From: Pleurocapsales cyanobacterium LEGE 06147
GTDB lineage: Bacteria > Cyanobacteriota > Cyanobacteriia > Cyanobacteriales > Xenococcaceae
Assembly: GCA_015207585.1 (NCBI GenBank)
Contig: JADEWQ010000011.1
Location: forward strand, 1-64,000
Reading direction: 5' to 3'
Length of the DNA: 64,000 nt
Positions 18,545 to 27,147 of the stretch are shown piece after piece. Position numbers and translations under genes: made by a program. The number at the start of each line of letters is the position of its first letter. The first letter of the stretch is position 1. The notes below the pieces were generated by a model. That model saw only the letters and a program-made list of their open reading frames with translations. It made no database searches and had not been told where the DNA came from.

Positions 18545-18931
18545 TTACAGTTGCCAGCCCAAAAATCCGGCAATCTGACTTGCTAAAGTAAGTGTATCGA
18601 AGGGCTTGGTAATTACTCCCCGAACTCCTGCAGCATAAAATCGACGGCGATCGGCAGCTTGAGCTTTTGCAGTTAAGAAAATTACAGGAATTTGATTAAT
18701 TTTAGGATTGGCTTGTAATTTTTTTAAGGTGACCAAACCATCCATATCCGGCATCATCACATCCAGGAGAATTGCATCGGGCTGTTCGGTTTCGGCAATA
18801 TAGATACCTTCTTGACCAGAAGAGGCGGTTAGTAACTGCCAGTCTGCTTCTAGTTGTAGACTGAGTCTAGCTAGTGCCTGAATATCCTCTTCGTCATCTA
18901 TAAAAAGAATGCGCTTAGCAATCACGCTCAC
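18545..18931 (-). CDS. Single-domain response regulator (CheY-like)
   Basis: The 128-residue protein is only a receiver domain: acidic pocket IDDEED at residues 11-16, phospho-acceptor Asp57 in ILLDVMMPDMDG, the switch Thr in FLTAKA, and Lys in ITKPFD. It has no output domain. It lies immediately downstream of the 1596-residue sensor kinase gene on the same strand, with a gap of about 195 bases, so it is a likely phosphate acceptor of that kinase; that pairing is inference. Confidence 0.92.
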   Translation of the reverse strand: MSVIAKRILFIDDEEDIQALARLSLQLEADWQLLTASSGQEGIYIAETEQPDAILLDVMMPDMDGLVTLKKLQANPKINQIPVIFLTAKAQAADRRRFYAAGVRGVITKPFDTLTLASQIAGFLGWQL

Positions 18932-19126
18932 GATTTTACTACCCTCCTAAAAGGCATTGCTGAATAATTGTATGATTTTGGCTGACACGGTGACGCGGTG
19001 ACACGGAGAAAATAAATTTCTTTTGATAACTGATTCATACCCGAATTAGGCTAAATTTAAGTTTGCATGACTAATTAAGGCTAGAATTGGTTGGTTTTCT
19101 GTAACTTATACCTAGCGATCGCTAGG

Positions 19127-22100
19127 TTATTCCTTCTTTTTTTTGATTGCTGGCAGAGTAAAGTAAAAAGTAGTGCCTTCGCCTACAGTACTTTCAGCCC
19201 AAATGCGACCTTCATGCTGCTGTACAATTTTGCGGCAAATCGCCAGACCCAAACCCGTACCTCCCATTTTGCGAGAGTTAGAACCATCTACCTGTTGAAA
19301 GCGTTCAAAAATAGTTTCTAGTTTATCTGCCGGAATGCCTCGTCCTTGGTCTTTAATTTGAAAGAGAATTTCATCTTTCAAACTTTCGACTTTGAGCCAA
19401 ACCTTACTTTGAGGAGGAGAAAATTTAATGGCATTGCTCAGTAAATTGGTTAAGGTTTGAATAATGTGATCGCAATCAGCCCATAACTGAAGCGAGGAGA
19501 GAGCTTTGCTTTCTTTTTCTTCAATACACAGGGTAATTTCATTCTGGTGAGCCATTCTCTCGATGGTGGCTGTTGCTTGCTCGATTAGTTCTATTGGCTT
19601 ACAGAGTTGTTTTTCCATCATTACTTTGCCCGATTCGAGCCGTTCGAGATCGAGGACATCATTAATTAAGCGGACTAAGCGATCAGTATTTTTTAAGGCA
19701 ATTGCTACCATTTCCCGCCCCGATTGAGAGAGATTGCCGAGGCGGTCTGCCGATAGAAGTCGTAGAACGCCATGAATTGAGGTTAGCGGCGTGCGCATTT
19801 CGTGACTGGCAACAGAAACAAATTCACTCTTCATTTGCTCTACTACTTTGCGATCGCTAATATCACTAATCATGGCAAAGAAACCCTTTACCTCACTTTC
19901 TCCTTCAAGATTGGGTATAAAACTAGCACTGACCCAGCGATAACTTTTTTGTTTGTCGGGCAATTCTACTTCAAAGGTAACTGACTGACCGGAGAGTGCT
20001 AATTCGACATAGGGACAGATTTTTTGATAAGCTGCTCTACCTATTACATCCCTAAGAAAAAGTCCATCGATTTGAGTACAAGAAAGTCCAAACCAATCCT
20101 CATGGGCTTGATTATTGAAACGATATCGCTGCTGGGCATCTATATAGGCAATGAGAATAGGTAAAGCATTAGTAATCAGACGCAATTGTTCTTCGCGACG
20201 GCGCAGTTCCTCTTCTGCTAGCTTACGTTCGGTGATATCTTTAAGCATTACCGTAAAAATTAATCCCTGTCGGGACTGTAGTTTAGAAATCGAGGCTTCG
20301 GCAGGAAATTGTTGACCGTTTTTACGCAGACCGACAACCTCACTATTACGATCTCCCATTCGACGAGATAAACTGGGAAAGTTGCCAAAATCGCGGATGT
20401 GTTGACGATGAATGGAGCGAAAGGCTTCTGGCAGCAACATATCTAAAGCTTGTCCCAAAACTTCGTTGCTGCGGTAACCAAAAATTTTTTCCGCACCCTG
20501 ATTAAATATTTGGATGCGTTGATTTTCATCAATGGAAATTACCGCTTCGTCAGCAGTATCTAAAATTCCTGCTAGTTTTTGCTCACTTTCTCGAAGGGCT
20601 TGTGCTGTGAGTTGACGCTCCCTAATTTCTTGCTGTAGCTGTTGGTTGGCTGCTGTTAGTTCGGCAGTGCGTTCGGTAACTAGTTCTTCTAGGTGATTGA
20701 GTAGTTGAGCTTGAGATAGAGCCACGCTAATTTGGTCTGCTAATTGCTGCAATAGTTCGATTTCCCAGTCTTGCCACTGCCTGGGACTACTGCACTGGTG
20801 AACGATTAACAAACCTTTAAGGCAATCCTGGCTGAGAATGGGCACTACCAGCTTAGCTCTGATGGCAAACTGTTTTAGTAAAATTATCACCTCTGGCTCA
20901 ATTTGGAATCGAGCTAGATCGGCGATCGCTAAAATCTGTCCCTGACGATACTGTTCTAAATAATTACCTTGCAGGAGAGGATCGGCCATCTCCCAACCCA
21001 GCATGGAAGGAAAGCCAGGAAGTACGGCTTCGCTAAGGGGTATAACCGTACCATTAGGCTGAAGTTTTACAATTAAGACGCGATCGCAAGCCAGCAGATT
21101 TTGCACCTCTGTCACTGTCGTTTGCAGAATTTCTTCTAGTCGCAGGGACTTACGAATCTTGCGGGTTACTTCTGCCAGCAACTGTGCCTGTCGATGCTGA
21201 CGCTCTAACTTATCTTGGGCTTTGCGTTGTTCTGTAATATTTATCCCCGTAGCAATGACATACTCGACCTTGCCTTCAGAATCGAGTAAAGCCGTATTCG
21301 ACCAAGAAATCAGGTGGCGATCGCCATTTTTACTAACCCAGTAATTTTCATAAGTATCAGGAAATTGCCCTGCTAACAGCCGTTGATAAACAGCTTTGAC
21401 CACTTCTTTCTCTTCCTCAACCAGCAAAAAGTCCCACAAACATTTCCCTCTAACTTCGGCAAAGCAATAGCCACTGATTTGTTCGCAAGTTCGATTGAAG
21501 CTAACCATGCGTCCGTGGCGATCGCTTACCACGATCAATGCGCCAACAGTATTTAAAACAGCGGCATTAAAATCTCGCTCTCGCTTCAGTGCTTGTTCTG
21601 CCTGCTTGCGTTCCGCTTCGCGGTGTTTTGCAGCGGTAATATCTTTGGCAATGCCAGCACGACGATAAATTTCTCTCCTCTCATTCACAATAGGAAAGCC
21701 GCGATCCCAAATCCAGCGCACCGAACCGTCGGGTCGCACGATCCGATACTCTACATCAAAGCAAGCCGTGGGATTTTCTTTTAGTGCCAAAAGCATCTGT
21801 TGGTAGTCTTCAGGATGAATCGTTTCTAAAAAAAGTTTGGGATTGGCATATAAACTTTGGCAACTGCGTCCCCAAATCCGCTCGTAAGCAGGACTGACAT
21901 AGAGAATTTTTTGTTTATCGGCATCGCTCATCCAGAAAACGTCATCGATATTTTCTGTCAGTTGCCGGAATTTCTCTTCGCTCTGTTCACGAGCTTTGTG
22001 GGCTCGCAATGCCATGATACCGTAAGTCAAATCGTCAGCAAGTTCTGACAGTAACTGAACTTCGGTCGGATCGAAGGCATCGGCTCGGGCAGAATAAAGG

Positions 22101-23917
22101 TTGAGCACGCCAAAAACTCGATCATTTGTAATTAAAGGCAAAGCAATTGAAGCGGCATAGCCCCGTTGCCGAGCTTGTTCGCGCCAGAGTTCATAATCGG
22201 AGTTGACCCAAATATCTTGAAACACACAGGGTTGAGCAGTTCTGACAGCAACTCCCGTAGAACCTTTTTCCCGTTCTGTATCTGTCCGAGTAAGGTTTAA
22301 GGTTGCTAAATAACCATTTTCTAATCCTGCTTTGGCAACTGGAATTATGCTTTTAGACTCATCGTGTTCGACAAATCCTACCCATGCCATCCGGTAGCCG
22401 CCAACAGTAACCAGAATTTGACAGATATTATTCAATAGATCCGTTTCGGTGGAAGCTCTTACTAACGCCTGATTGCAATTACTTAGAGTTTTCAAGGCGC
22501 GGTTGACCCGACGGAATTCTTCATTAGCTCGTAATAGTTGTGCCGTCTTTAAATCAACTCTTTGCTCTAAAATATTATTGGTCTGTTGGAGAGCTGCCTC
22601 TATTCGTGTTTTTTCGGCAATTTCAGTATGTAATTGTTGATTAATTTGCCTCAGTTCAACTGTCTGTCGCTCTAAAACTTGCTGTAGTTGTTCTAGTTCC
22701 CCCAGCATTTCTACCGGATCGAGAACGCGCAGCAGACTAGTTTGAGACACGATTCCCATCAATTTCCCTCCTTCGTCAGTAACTACTAAACGTCGGACAC
22801 GATGTTGTTGCATTTTTTGCTGGGCACTCCAGAGAGAATCTTGAGGCATGAGGGGTAACAATGGAGTACTCATGACAGTTTCTGCCTTAGTTTGAGCTAA
22901 ATTTAGCCCTAAAGACTGAAATTGGACAATATCTCTTTCTGTAACAATGCCAATAGGTGTTAGTCTTTCTTTGTCAGATGAATGAAGGGACGTACCAACC
23001 GAGGGATTTTGTTTCGGTTTTCTACGGGGAGCATCTCTTGGCTCGAAGCGTTTTTCAAGAGGGCTAAATAAATTCCCAAGGGGCTGTTGCTGAAATTTAC
23101 GATCTTCTCGCACGCCGCCGGAGCTTTCATCCTGCGGAACGAGAAGTTCGGAGCTCGAACATCCCGCTCCGCAGGACTCCCCTTGTAAGTCCCGTTCCGA
23201 ACTTGGTTCGGGCGACGAGCCCTCCGCCTGAGATGTTTTTGGCGGGGTCGACCCTTTACAAATCACCACGCAACTGACTTGATGTTCGGTCATCAGTTGA
23301 GCTAAATGAAGCACCGAAGCATGAGGTGGAGCGTGAATTACCTCTTCATGCATCACGTCTATTACACGCCTCAACTGGAGAAAATTAAGAGGTTTGAGGG
23401 CTTGACGAATACTGTTAAGTGTAATTACTCCCAGCAATCTTTGTCGCTCATCTAAAATGGGTAGGTGACGAATGCGATGCTGATGAAGGTAAGACAGAAC
23501 AAAAAAAACGTCTTGCAACTGAGACTGCGCTAGAGTAATAACTGGTTGGGTCATTACATCAGCAATTGTCGCTTCTGTCACGTTGACTCCCGAGGCTACC
23601 AATTTTACTAAATCTCGCTCGGTAAAGATGCCTACAAGACGCTCTTGGCTCATTACTAAGGCGTAACTAGATGGTCTGGCTACGATCGATTGCTCGTCTG
23701 TCGGGAGATAAAAGTTAGTCTGGTCGATGGAATCGCGCGCACCGCGCAGTGTTTCAGCGTGTCCGCCGAGCTCGTACAAACTACAATTACGCCCCCGTGT
23801 CCGACTCATTTGGTCTAGGGCTTCTGACAGCGGAGTATCCGGGCTGACAATCAGAGGATAGCAGTCTAAAACTTCCTCTAGATTAAATGAATAAATTGGT
23901 AGCCTTTGCTGCTGCAT
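19127..23917 (-). CDS. CBS-GAF-PAS multidomain sensor histidine kinase
   Basis: The 1596-residue protein has four CBS motifs (about 15-175 and 185-400), a coiled coil (about 402-475), a GAF domain (about 485-640), two PAS domains (about 648-900), a second GAF (about 920-1075), a second coiled coil, two more PAS domains (about 1105-1350), then HisKA with His1372 (ASHEMRTPLTS) and a complete HATPase (NLLSNAIKFS, KDQGRGIP, GGTGLGLAI). No membrane segment is seen, so it is a soluble sensor. CBS pairs often bind adenine nucleotides. The HATPase boxes are intact, so it should be active. It is flanked by a lone receiver and, beyond two small genes, a multidomain response regulator. CBS motifs 1 and 4 carry low-complexity insertions (see separate entry). 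Confidence 0.92.
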   Translation of the reverse strand: MQQQRLPIYSFNLEEVLDCYPLIVSPDTPLSEALDQMSRTRGRNCSLYELGGHAETLRGARDSIDQTNFYLPTDEQSIVARPSSYALVMSQERLVGIFTERDLVKLVASGVNVTEATIADVMTQPVITLAQSQLQDVFFVLSYLHQHRIRHLPILDERQRLLGVITLNSIRQALKPLNFLQLRRVIDVMHEEVIHAPPHASVLHLAQLMTEHQVSCVVICKGSTPPKTSQAEGSSPEPSSERDLQGESCGAGCSSSELLVPQDESSGGVREDRKFQQQPLGNLFSPLEKRFEPRDAPRRKPKQNPSVGTSLHSSDKERLTPIGIVTERDIVQFQSLGLNLAQTKAETVMSTPLLPLMPQDSLWSAQQKMQQHRVRRLVVTDEGGKLMGIVSQTSLLRVLDPVEMLGELEQLQQVLERQTVELRQINQQLHTEIAEKTRIEAALQQTNNILEQRVDLKTAQLLRANEEFRRVNRALKTLSNCNQALVRASTETDLLNNICQILVTVGGYRMAWVGFVEHDESKSIIPVAKAGLENGYLATLNLTRTDTEREKGSTGVAVRTAQPCVFQDIWVNSDYELWREQARQRGYAASIALPLITNDRVFGVLNLYSARADAFDPTEVQLLSELADDLTYGIMALRAHKAREQSEEKFRQLTENIDDVFWMSDADKQKILYVSPAYERIWGRSCQSLYANPKLFLETIHPEDYQQMLLALKENPTACFDVEYRIVRPDGSVRWIWDRGFPIVNERREIYRRAGIAKDITAAKHREAERKQAEQALKRERDFNAAVLNTVGALIVVSDRHGRMVSFNRTCEQISGYCFAEVRGKCLWDFLLVEEEKEVVKAVYQRLLAGQFPDTYENYWVSKNGDRHLISWSNTALLDSEGKVEYVIATGINITEQRKAQDKLERQHRQAQLLAEVTRKIRKSLRLEEILQTTVTEVQNLLACDRVLIVKLQPNGTVIPLSEAVLPGFPSMLGWEMADPLLQGNYLEQYRQGQILAIADLARFQIEPEVIILLKQFAIRAKLVVPILSQDCLKGLLIVHQCSSPRQWQDWEIELLQQLADQISVALSQAQLLNHLEELVTERTAELTAANQQLQQEIRERQLTAQALRESEQKLAGILDTADEAVISIDENQRIQIFNQGAEKIFGYRSNEVLGQALDMLLPEAFRSIHRQHIRDFGNFPSLSRRMGDRNSEVVGLRKNGQQFPAEASISKLQSRQGLIFTVMLKDITERKLAEEELRRREEQLRLITNALPILIAYIDAQQRYRFNNQAHEDWFGLSCTQIDGLFLRDVIGRAAYQKICPYVELALSGQSVTFEVELPDKQKSYRWVSASFIPNLEGESEVKGFFAMISDISDRKVVEQMKSEFVSVASHEMRTPLTSIHGVLRLLSADRLGNLSQSGREMVAIALKNTDRLVRLINDVLDLERLESGKVMMEKQLCKPIELIEQATATIERMAHQNEITLCIEEKESKALSSLQLWADCDHIIQTLTNLLSNAIKFSPPQSKVWLKVESLKDEILFQIKDQGRGIPADKLETIFERFQQVDGSNSRKMGGTGLGLAICRKIVQQHEGRIWAESTVGEGTTFYFTLPAIKKKKE
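22964..23254 (-). repeat. Palindromic repeat insertion inside a CBS coding region
   Basis: Residues about 222-318 of the sensor kinase interrupt a CBS domain between CVVICKG and LTPIGIVTERD. The encoded stretch is rich in Ser, Pro, Gly and Arg and unlike CBS sequence. The DNA is unusually GC-rich and palindromic: CCTGCGGA (23131-23138) pairs with TCCGCAGG (23168-23175), GTTCGGAGCTCGAAC sits between them, and CCGAACTTGGTTCGG follows. The reading frame is kept through the insert. Confidence 0.6.
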
Positions 23918-24182
23918 AATGAATTTTGGGAGTTGTGGGGGAAAGCATCCTACTTGAGAGTGCTAACTTTTTTCGTCAAAATGGTTGCTTTGTTTGGTTG
24001 GAAGATTATTGTTAACTTTACCTCGAAGCCTAACAACCTTGATGGCTAGTGAGCAAAATTAAATCGCGATTGCCCTCTGTTTTAAGTTTAAATTATTCCT
24101 CTTAATTGCTCGTCTCTTCACAAGTTCCTCAAATTTTTGACCTATTTTTAAATTCAAGTTGCCTCAAACTTTAACTAAAAAA

Positions 24183-24380
24183 ATGTCGAAGAAGTCTAAA
24201 ATTCGAGAGCAATTAATTAGCTTCTTGCACTCAGAGTTGGCTGTTCCTGATGATTCTATTACCTTCGCCAGCAAAAACGGTGAACAAGACCCAAATATTT
24301 TGTCCGTAATTCTTTGGCAGTACGGACTGCTAACTTTGGAACAGCTCGAACAAGTATTTAATTGGTTAGAAACAGCTTAG
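24183..24380 (+). CDS. DUF2949 family small protein
   Basis: The protein of about 65 residues matches the cyanobacterial DUF2949 pattern: REQLISFLHSELAVP, then EQDPNILSVILWQYGLLTLEQLEQVFNWLE. It is all helical, with no Cys or membrane segment; function is unknown. I prefer ATG 24183; an in-frame TTG at 24159 would add eight residues. It starts divergently from the sensor kinase (gap ~265 bases) and precedes another small gene on the same strand by 63 bases. Confidence 0.85.
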   Translation: MSKKSKIREQLISFLHSELAVPDDSITFASKNGEQDPNILSVILWQYGLLTLEQLEQVFNWLETA

Positions 24381-24443
24381 TTTAAGGTCGAACTAGTGAG
24401 GCAAGATTTGTTATTGTCACCCAGATAAGCGACTTAGCGTTCG

Positions 24444-24896
24444 ATGGCAGTTCTTCTCGATGCGTTAAATGTTGTAGTTGTTACTCCTCTTAAAATGGAA
24501 GTTGATATGGAATATCTCTATTATCTAGCCAATGCTAGCCTTACCCTAAGAATTGTCGAGTATTTACACGCTCATCCTCAAATTCCTTTGGATTTTATTT
24601 CGGTTATTAATTTAATTGATGGTTGGGTAGTTAGAATTAAAATGAAATATCCCCTTCCACTCCAGCGAGAAGGAGACTTCCGGGCTTATTTAAATGAATT
24701 GGGCTTTTACTACCAACCTCCAAAACGGATAGCGATCGCCCTTCACGATCTAGAAGCAGGACAATCTCCAACTAAAGTGATGGAACGTTATCAAGTGGTA
24801 GTAGTTTCCCACGGAAACCCAGAACAAGAGGAAATCGAAGCATTTCGAGAACAATTTATTGAAAGATTAGGATACTGTCCGCAACACATGGTATGA
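24444..24896 (+). CDS. Conserved-looking hypothetical protein (150 aa)
   Basis: I do not recognise the family. The 150-residue protein looks globular: a helical first half (YLYYLANASLTLRIVEYLHAHPQI), a hydrophobic stretch, a PPKRIAIALHDLEAGQSPTKVMERYQVVVVSHG middle and an amphipathic EQEEIEAFREQFIERLGYCP end. No signal peptide or clear membrane helix. The start is uncertain: ATG 24444 has no good ribosome binding site, and ATGs at 24495 and 24507 are alternatives. Codon use looks like the neighbours. It follows the DUF2949 gene by 63 bases, and both lie between two signalling genes on the other strand. Confidence 0.65.
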   Translation: MAVLLDALNVVVVTPLKMEVDMEYLYYLANASLTLRIVEYLHAHPQIPLDFISVINLIDGWVVRIKMKYPLPLQREGDFRAYLNELGFYYQPPKRIAIALHDLEAGQSPTKVMERYQVVVVSHGNPEQEEIEAFREQFIERLGYCPQHMV

Positions 24897-24939
24897 GCGA
24901 GACCTAGAGTTGTAGAGGCAGAGCGGCTAATAAACAGTA

Positions 24940-26763
24940 TTACTTGATACTGCGTATCCGTTCTAAGCGATTGAGGATGCGATTGGCTAACTCTGCCCCT
25001 ACCACGGGTTTACTGATAAAATCATCGGCACCCAGGGCAAATGCTTGATGCTGGGTTTTTTCATCCTGGTGAACCGTTAGAAATAATACTGGTAATCGCT
25101 GCCATTGAGGATCGCTGCGGAGTACCTGACAAAGTTCCATCCCACTTACTTCCGGCATTTCCACATCCAGTACCAATAAATTGGGATTGACTTTTGCTAA
25201 AACACTCCAAAACTGCTTTGGATTGTCAAGAGTGGTAAGTTGGAATCCCCAAGGTTGAAGGGCTATTTTGGTCGCGGCAAGAAGCTGGGGGTCATCATCG
25301 ACAATAAGAATCTTAGCTCTAGAACCAGAACCCTCTAACAGATCGCTGACCGATTCTATTGCTTGGACAGGGGTAACCGGATACTGTAGTACTAGGTTGC
25401 CTCCTTGACGAACTACTTGAAGACGGTCGTTAAAATCTCCTCCTTCCATAACTACCACCATGGGGAGAGAAGGCATCCGAGCGTGAATTTCTCTTAACAG
25501 TACCAAGCTTTCCTCATTTGGAAAAGAAGTTTTTAGCAAAGCGATCGCTGGAAGTTCCCGCGTGAGCAACTCTCTCACTGATGAAAGAGTAGATGCGATC
25601 GCCGTTCGCAAATTCCAGTTCCCTGCCTCTTGCGCTAGCTGTCGAGCCCATTGCTCATCCCGAGTCCCAATTAACAATAAGGGTTTTTCACTCAATTGTG
25701 AACCACAGTTGTGCTCCGGAGATTTATTTTTTATTTCTGAGTGTAGAACGTTAACTATTTCATCTAATTGTCTAGCTTGCTCTTGAGTCAAAGGCAATTC
25801 AGCTTCTAGTAACTGTTCGACTTCTCGCGCTATCTTTGACCCTTCAGAAAAACCAAAACTACCTAAAGAACCTGCTAGCTTGTGTGCTGTAGCTTTAGCT
25901 TGCTGTTGAAGCTTTTCATTAGATTGCTGTTCTTTAAGAGCGACAACCGCCTTGCTCAAGATAGCCAATCTTTCTTCCATTACCTGCTTGAAATTTTCCC
26001 AAGCTTCTGCAACTGCAACGTTATGTTTTGCTTTGGTCGTTTTTTTGGCTCTTGATATGGCTTTAGCAGTTTTTGCAGGGGATTGAGAGGCGAAAGATTT
26101 TAGACGGTAGCCTATACCATAAACTGTCTCGATTATATTCGCCGGAGCACCTGCTTGCTTTAGTTTTTGGCGCAATCCTTTGATGTGGGTTCTAACTGCA
26201 TCTTCTCCTGGAGGATCTTCAAAAGACCACAAATTCTCGATAATCGCCCCAGCACTGTAAACGTGTTTCGGGTTACGCAGAAATAATTCTAGAAGAGCAT
26301 ATTCCTTAGGGGTTAGATGTAAAGGCTGCTCTTGGTAAGTAACGTTACAGGTGTTAGAGTCTAAGCTTAAATTTTCCCATTGCAGTATGGGGGGTAAGGT
26401 ACGAGATTCTCTCCGCAGGAGGGCACGAATGCGAGCGGTTAGCTCCGCAAAGTCAAAGGGCTTAACCACATAGTCATCGGCACCAGCATTAAGTCCCCTC
26501 ACCTTATCAATACTCCTATCCCTTGCAGTCAGGAGAAGAATAGGCATCTGATAACCCTCCGAACGCAGTCTTTGACAAAGACTGACACCGTCAAGCTTGG
26601 GGAGCATGACATCAAGCACGATTAAGTCATAGGTAAAAAGCGAGACGTACTCCCACGCAGCTTCGCCGTCAATAGCAATATCAACTGCATAGTGTTGTTC
26701 GATTAAATTATTGGCGAGAGCTTCCATCAAAGGCTCATCGTCATCGACTAATAAAATTCTCAT
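24940..26763 (-). CDS. Multidomain response regulator: REC-OmpR DNA-binding-HPt-pseudoREC-REC
   Basis: The 607-residue protein starts with a receiver (Asp51 in LIVLDVMLPKLDG) and an OmpR/PhoB winged helix (about 128-225: HLTPKEYALLELFLRNP, DAVRTHIKGLRQKL, ETVYGIGYRL). A basic Lys/Ala-rich linker (about 228-250) leads to an HPt-like helical bundle with His294 (ATAHKLAGSLGSFGF). A receiver-like domain follows (about 360-478) in which the phosphorylated Asp is Lys411 (IALLKTSFP), then an intact receiver (about 484-600, Asp533 in LLVLDVEMPEVSG). It can thus bind DNA and both receive and relay phosphate. A sensor kinase and a lone receiver are encoded nearby on the same strand. A tandem 11-bp repeat lies 158-179 bases upstream of its start. 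Confidence 0.9.
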   Translation of the reverse strand: MRILLVDDDEPLMEALANNLIEQHYAVDIAIDGEAAWEYVSLFTYDLIVLDVMLPKLDGVSLCQRLRSEGYQMPILLLTARDRSIDKVRGLNAGADDYVVKPFDFAELTARIRALLRRESRTLPPILQWENLSLDSNTCNVTYQEQPLHLTPKEYALLELFLRNPKHVYSAGAIIENLWSFEDPPGEDAVRTHIKGLRQKLKQAGAPANIIETVYGIGYRLKSFASQSPAKTAKAISRAKKTTKAKHNVAVAEAWENFKQVMEERLAILSKAVVALKEQQSNEKLQQQAKATAHKLAGSLGSFGFSEGSKIAREVEQLLEAELPLTQEQARQLDEIVNVLHSEIKNKSPEHNCGSQLSEKPLLLIGTRDEQWARQLAQEAGNWNLRTAIASTLSSVRELLTRELPAIALLKTSFPNEESLVLLREIHARMPSLPMVVVMEGGDFNDRLQVVRQGGNLVLQYPVTPVQAIESVSDLLEGSGSRAKILIVDDDPQLLAATKIALQPWGFQLTTLDNPKQFWSVLAKVNPNLLVLDVEMPEVSGMELCQVLRSDPQWQRLPVLFLTVHQDEKTQHQAFALGADDFISKPVVGAELANRILNRLERIRSIK

Positions 26764-26920
26764 GGGAGCTGTTCTAGCTACTCTAAGGGTGAGTATAATA
26801 CCAAATCAAATTTAGGTGACGAAGATTGCAGTAAACACAATCATGAAAATCTCTTGTTACGATTGATTAATAGGCAATCGAGATTGTTTGAGATTGCTAT
26901 TTTGGTCTTCAGACTAGACT

Positions 26921-26942
26921 TTCAGTTCTGATTCAGTTCTGA
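26921..26942. promoter_or_regulatory. Tandem 11-bp direct repeat, candidate regulator site
   Basis: TTCAGTTCTGA occurs twice in exact tandem (26921-26931 and 26932-26942), a spacing of one helical turn. It lies in the 384-bp divergent region between the OmpR-type regulator gene (start 26763, minus) and the hsp20 gene (start 27148, plus). OmpR-family regulators typically bind tandem direct repeats with about 11-bp period. That this is an operator is inference. The rest of the gap is AT-rich. Confidence 0.4.
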
Positions 26943-27101
26943 AAATTTTTGTCCCCTCCTTTAATTCTACAAACTCACAAATTGATAAAATATAGGTAGA
27001 TGTGAAGTAAAGTTTTCTTCATCGCTAACGCTCACTCTCAAACTGCTCAGTTTAAAATATTGGCAGTTGAGTAGTTGAGAAAAATTAATCGATCTTCTTT
27101 G

Positions 27102-27143
27102 CCTAAATCCTCTAATAAAAAAGATTTGAACATCGGAGGGAGG
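27102..27143 (+). promoter_or_regulatory. Possible RNA thermometer over the hsp20 ribosome binding site
   Basis: The strong ribosome binding site GGAGGGAGG (27135-27143) just before the hsp20 ATG can pair with upstream bases: CCT (27102-27104) with AGG (27141-27143), and TCCTC (27108-27112) with GAGGG (27136-27140), leaving a three-base bulge. A single hairpin with an asymmetric loop masking the site is the design of the Synechocystis hsp17 thermometer. A competing small hairpin AAATC/GATTT (27105-27127) also exists. Pairing was judged by eye. Confidence 0.4.
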
Positions 27144-27147
27144 TACT

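Noticed and set aside
23958-23966. GAGTGCTAA resembling half of a CIRCE heat-shock operator
   Set aside because: The partner TTAGCACTC is not found nine bases upstream, and the neighbouring gene is not a chaperone gene.
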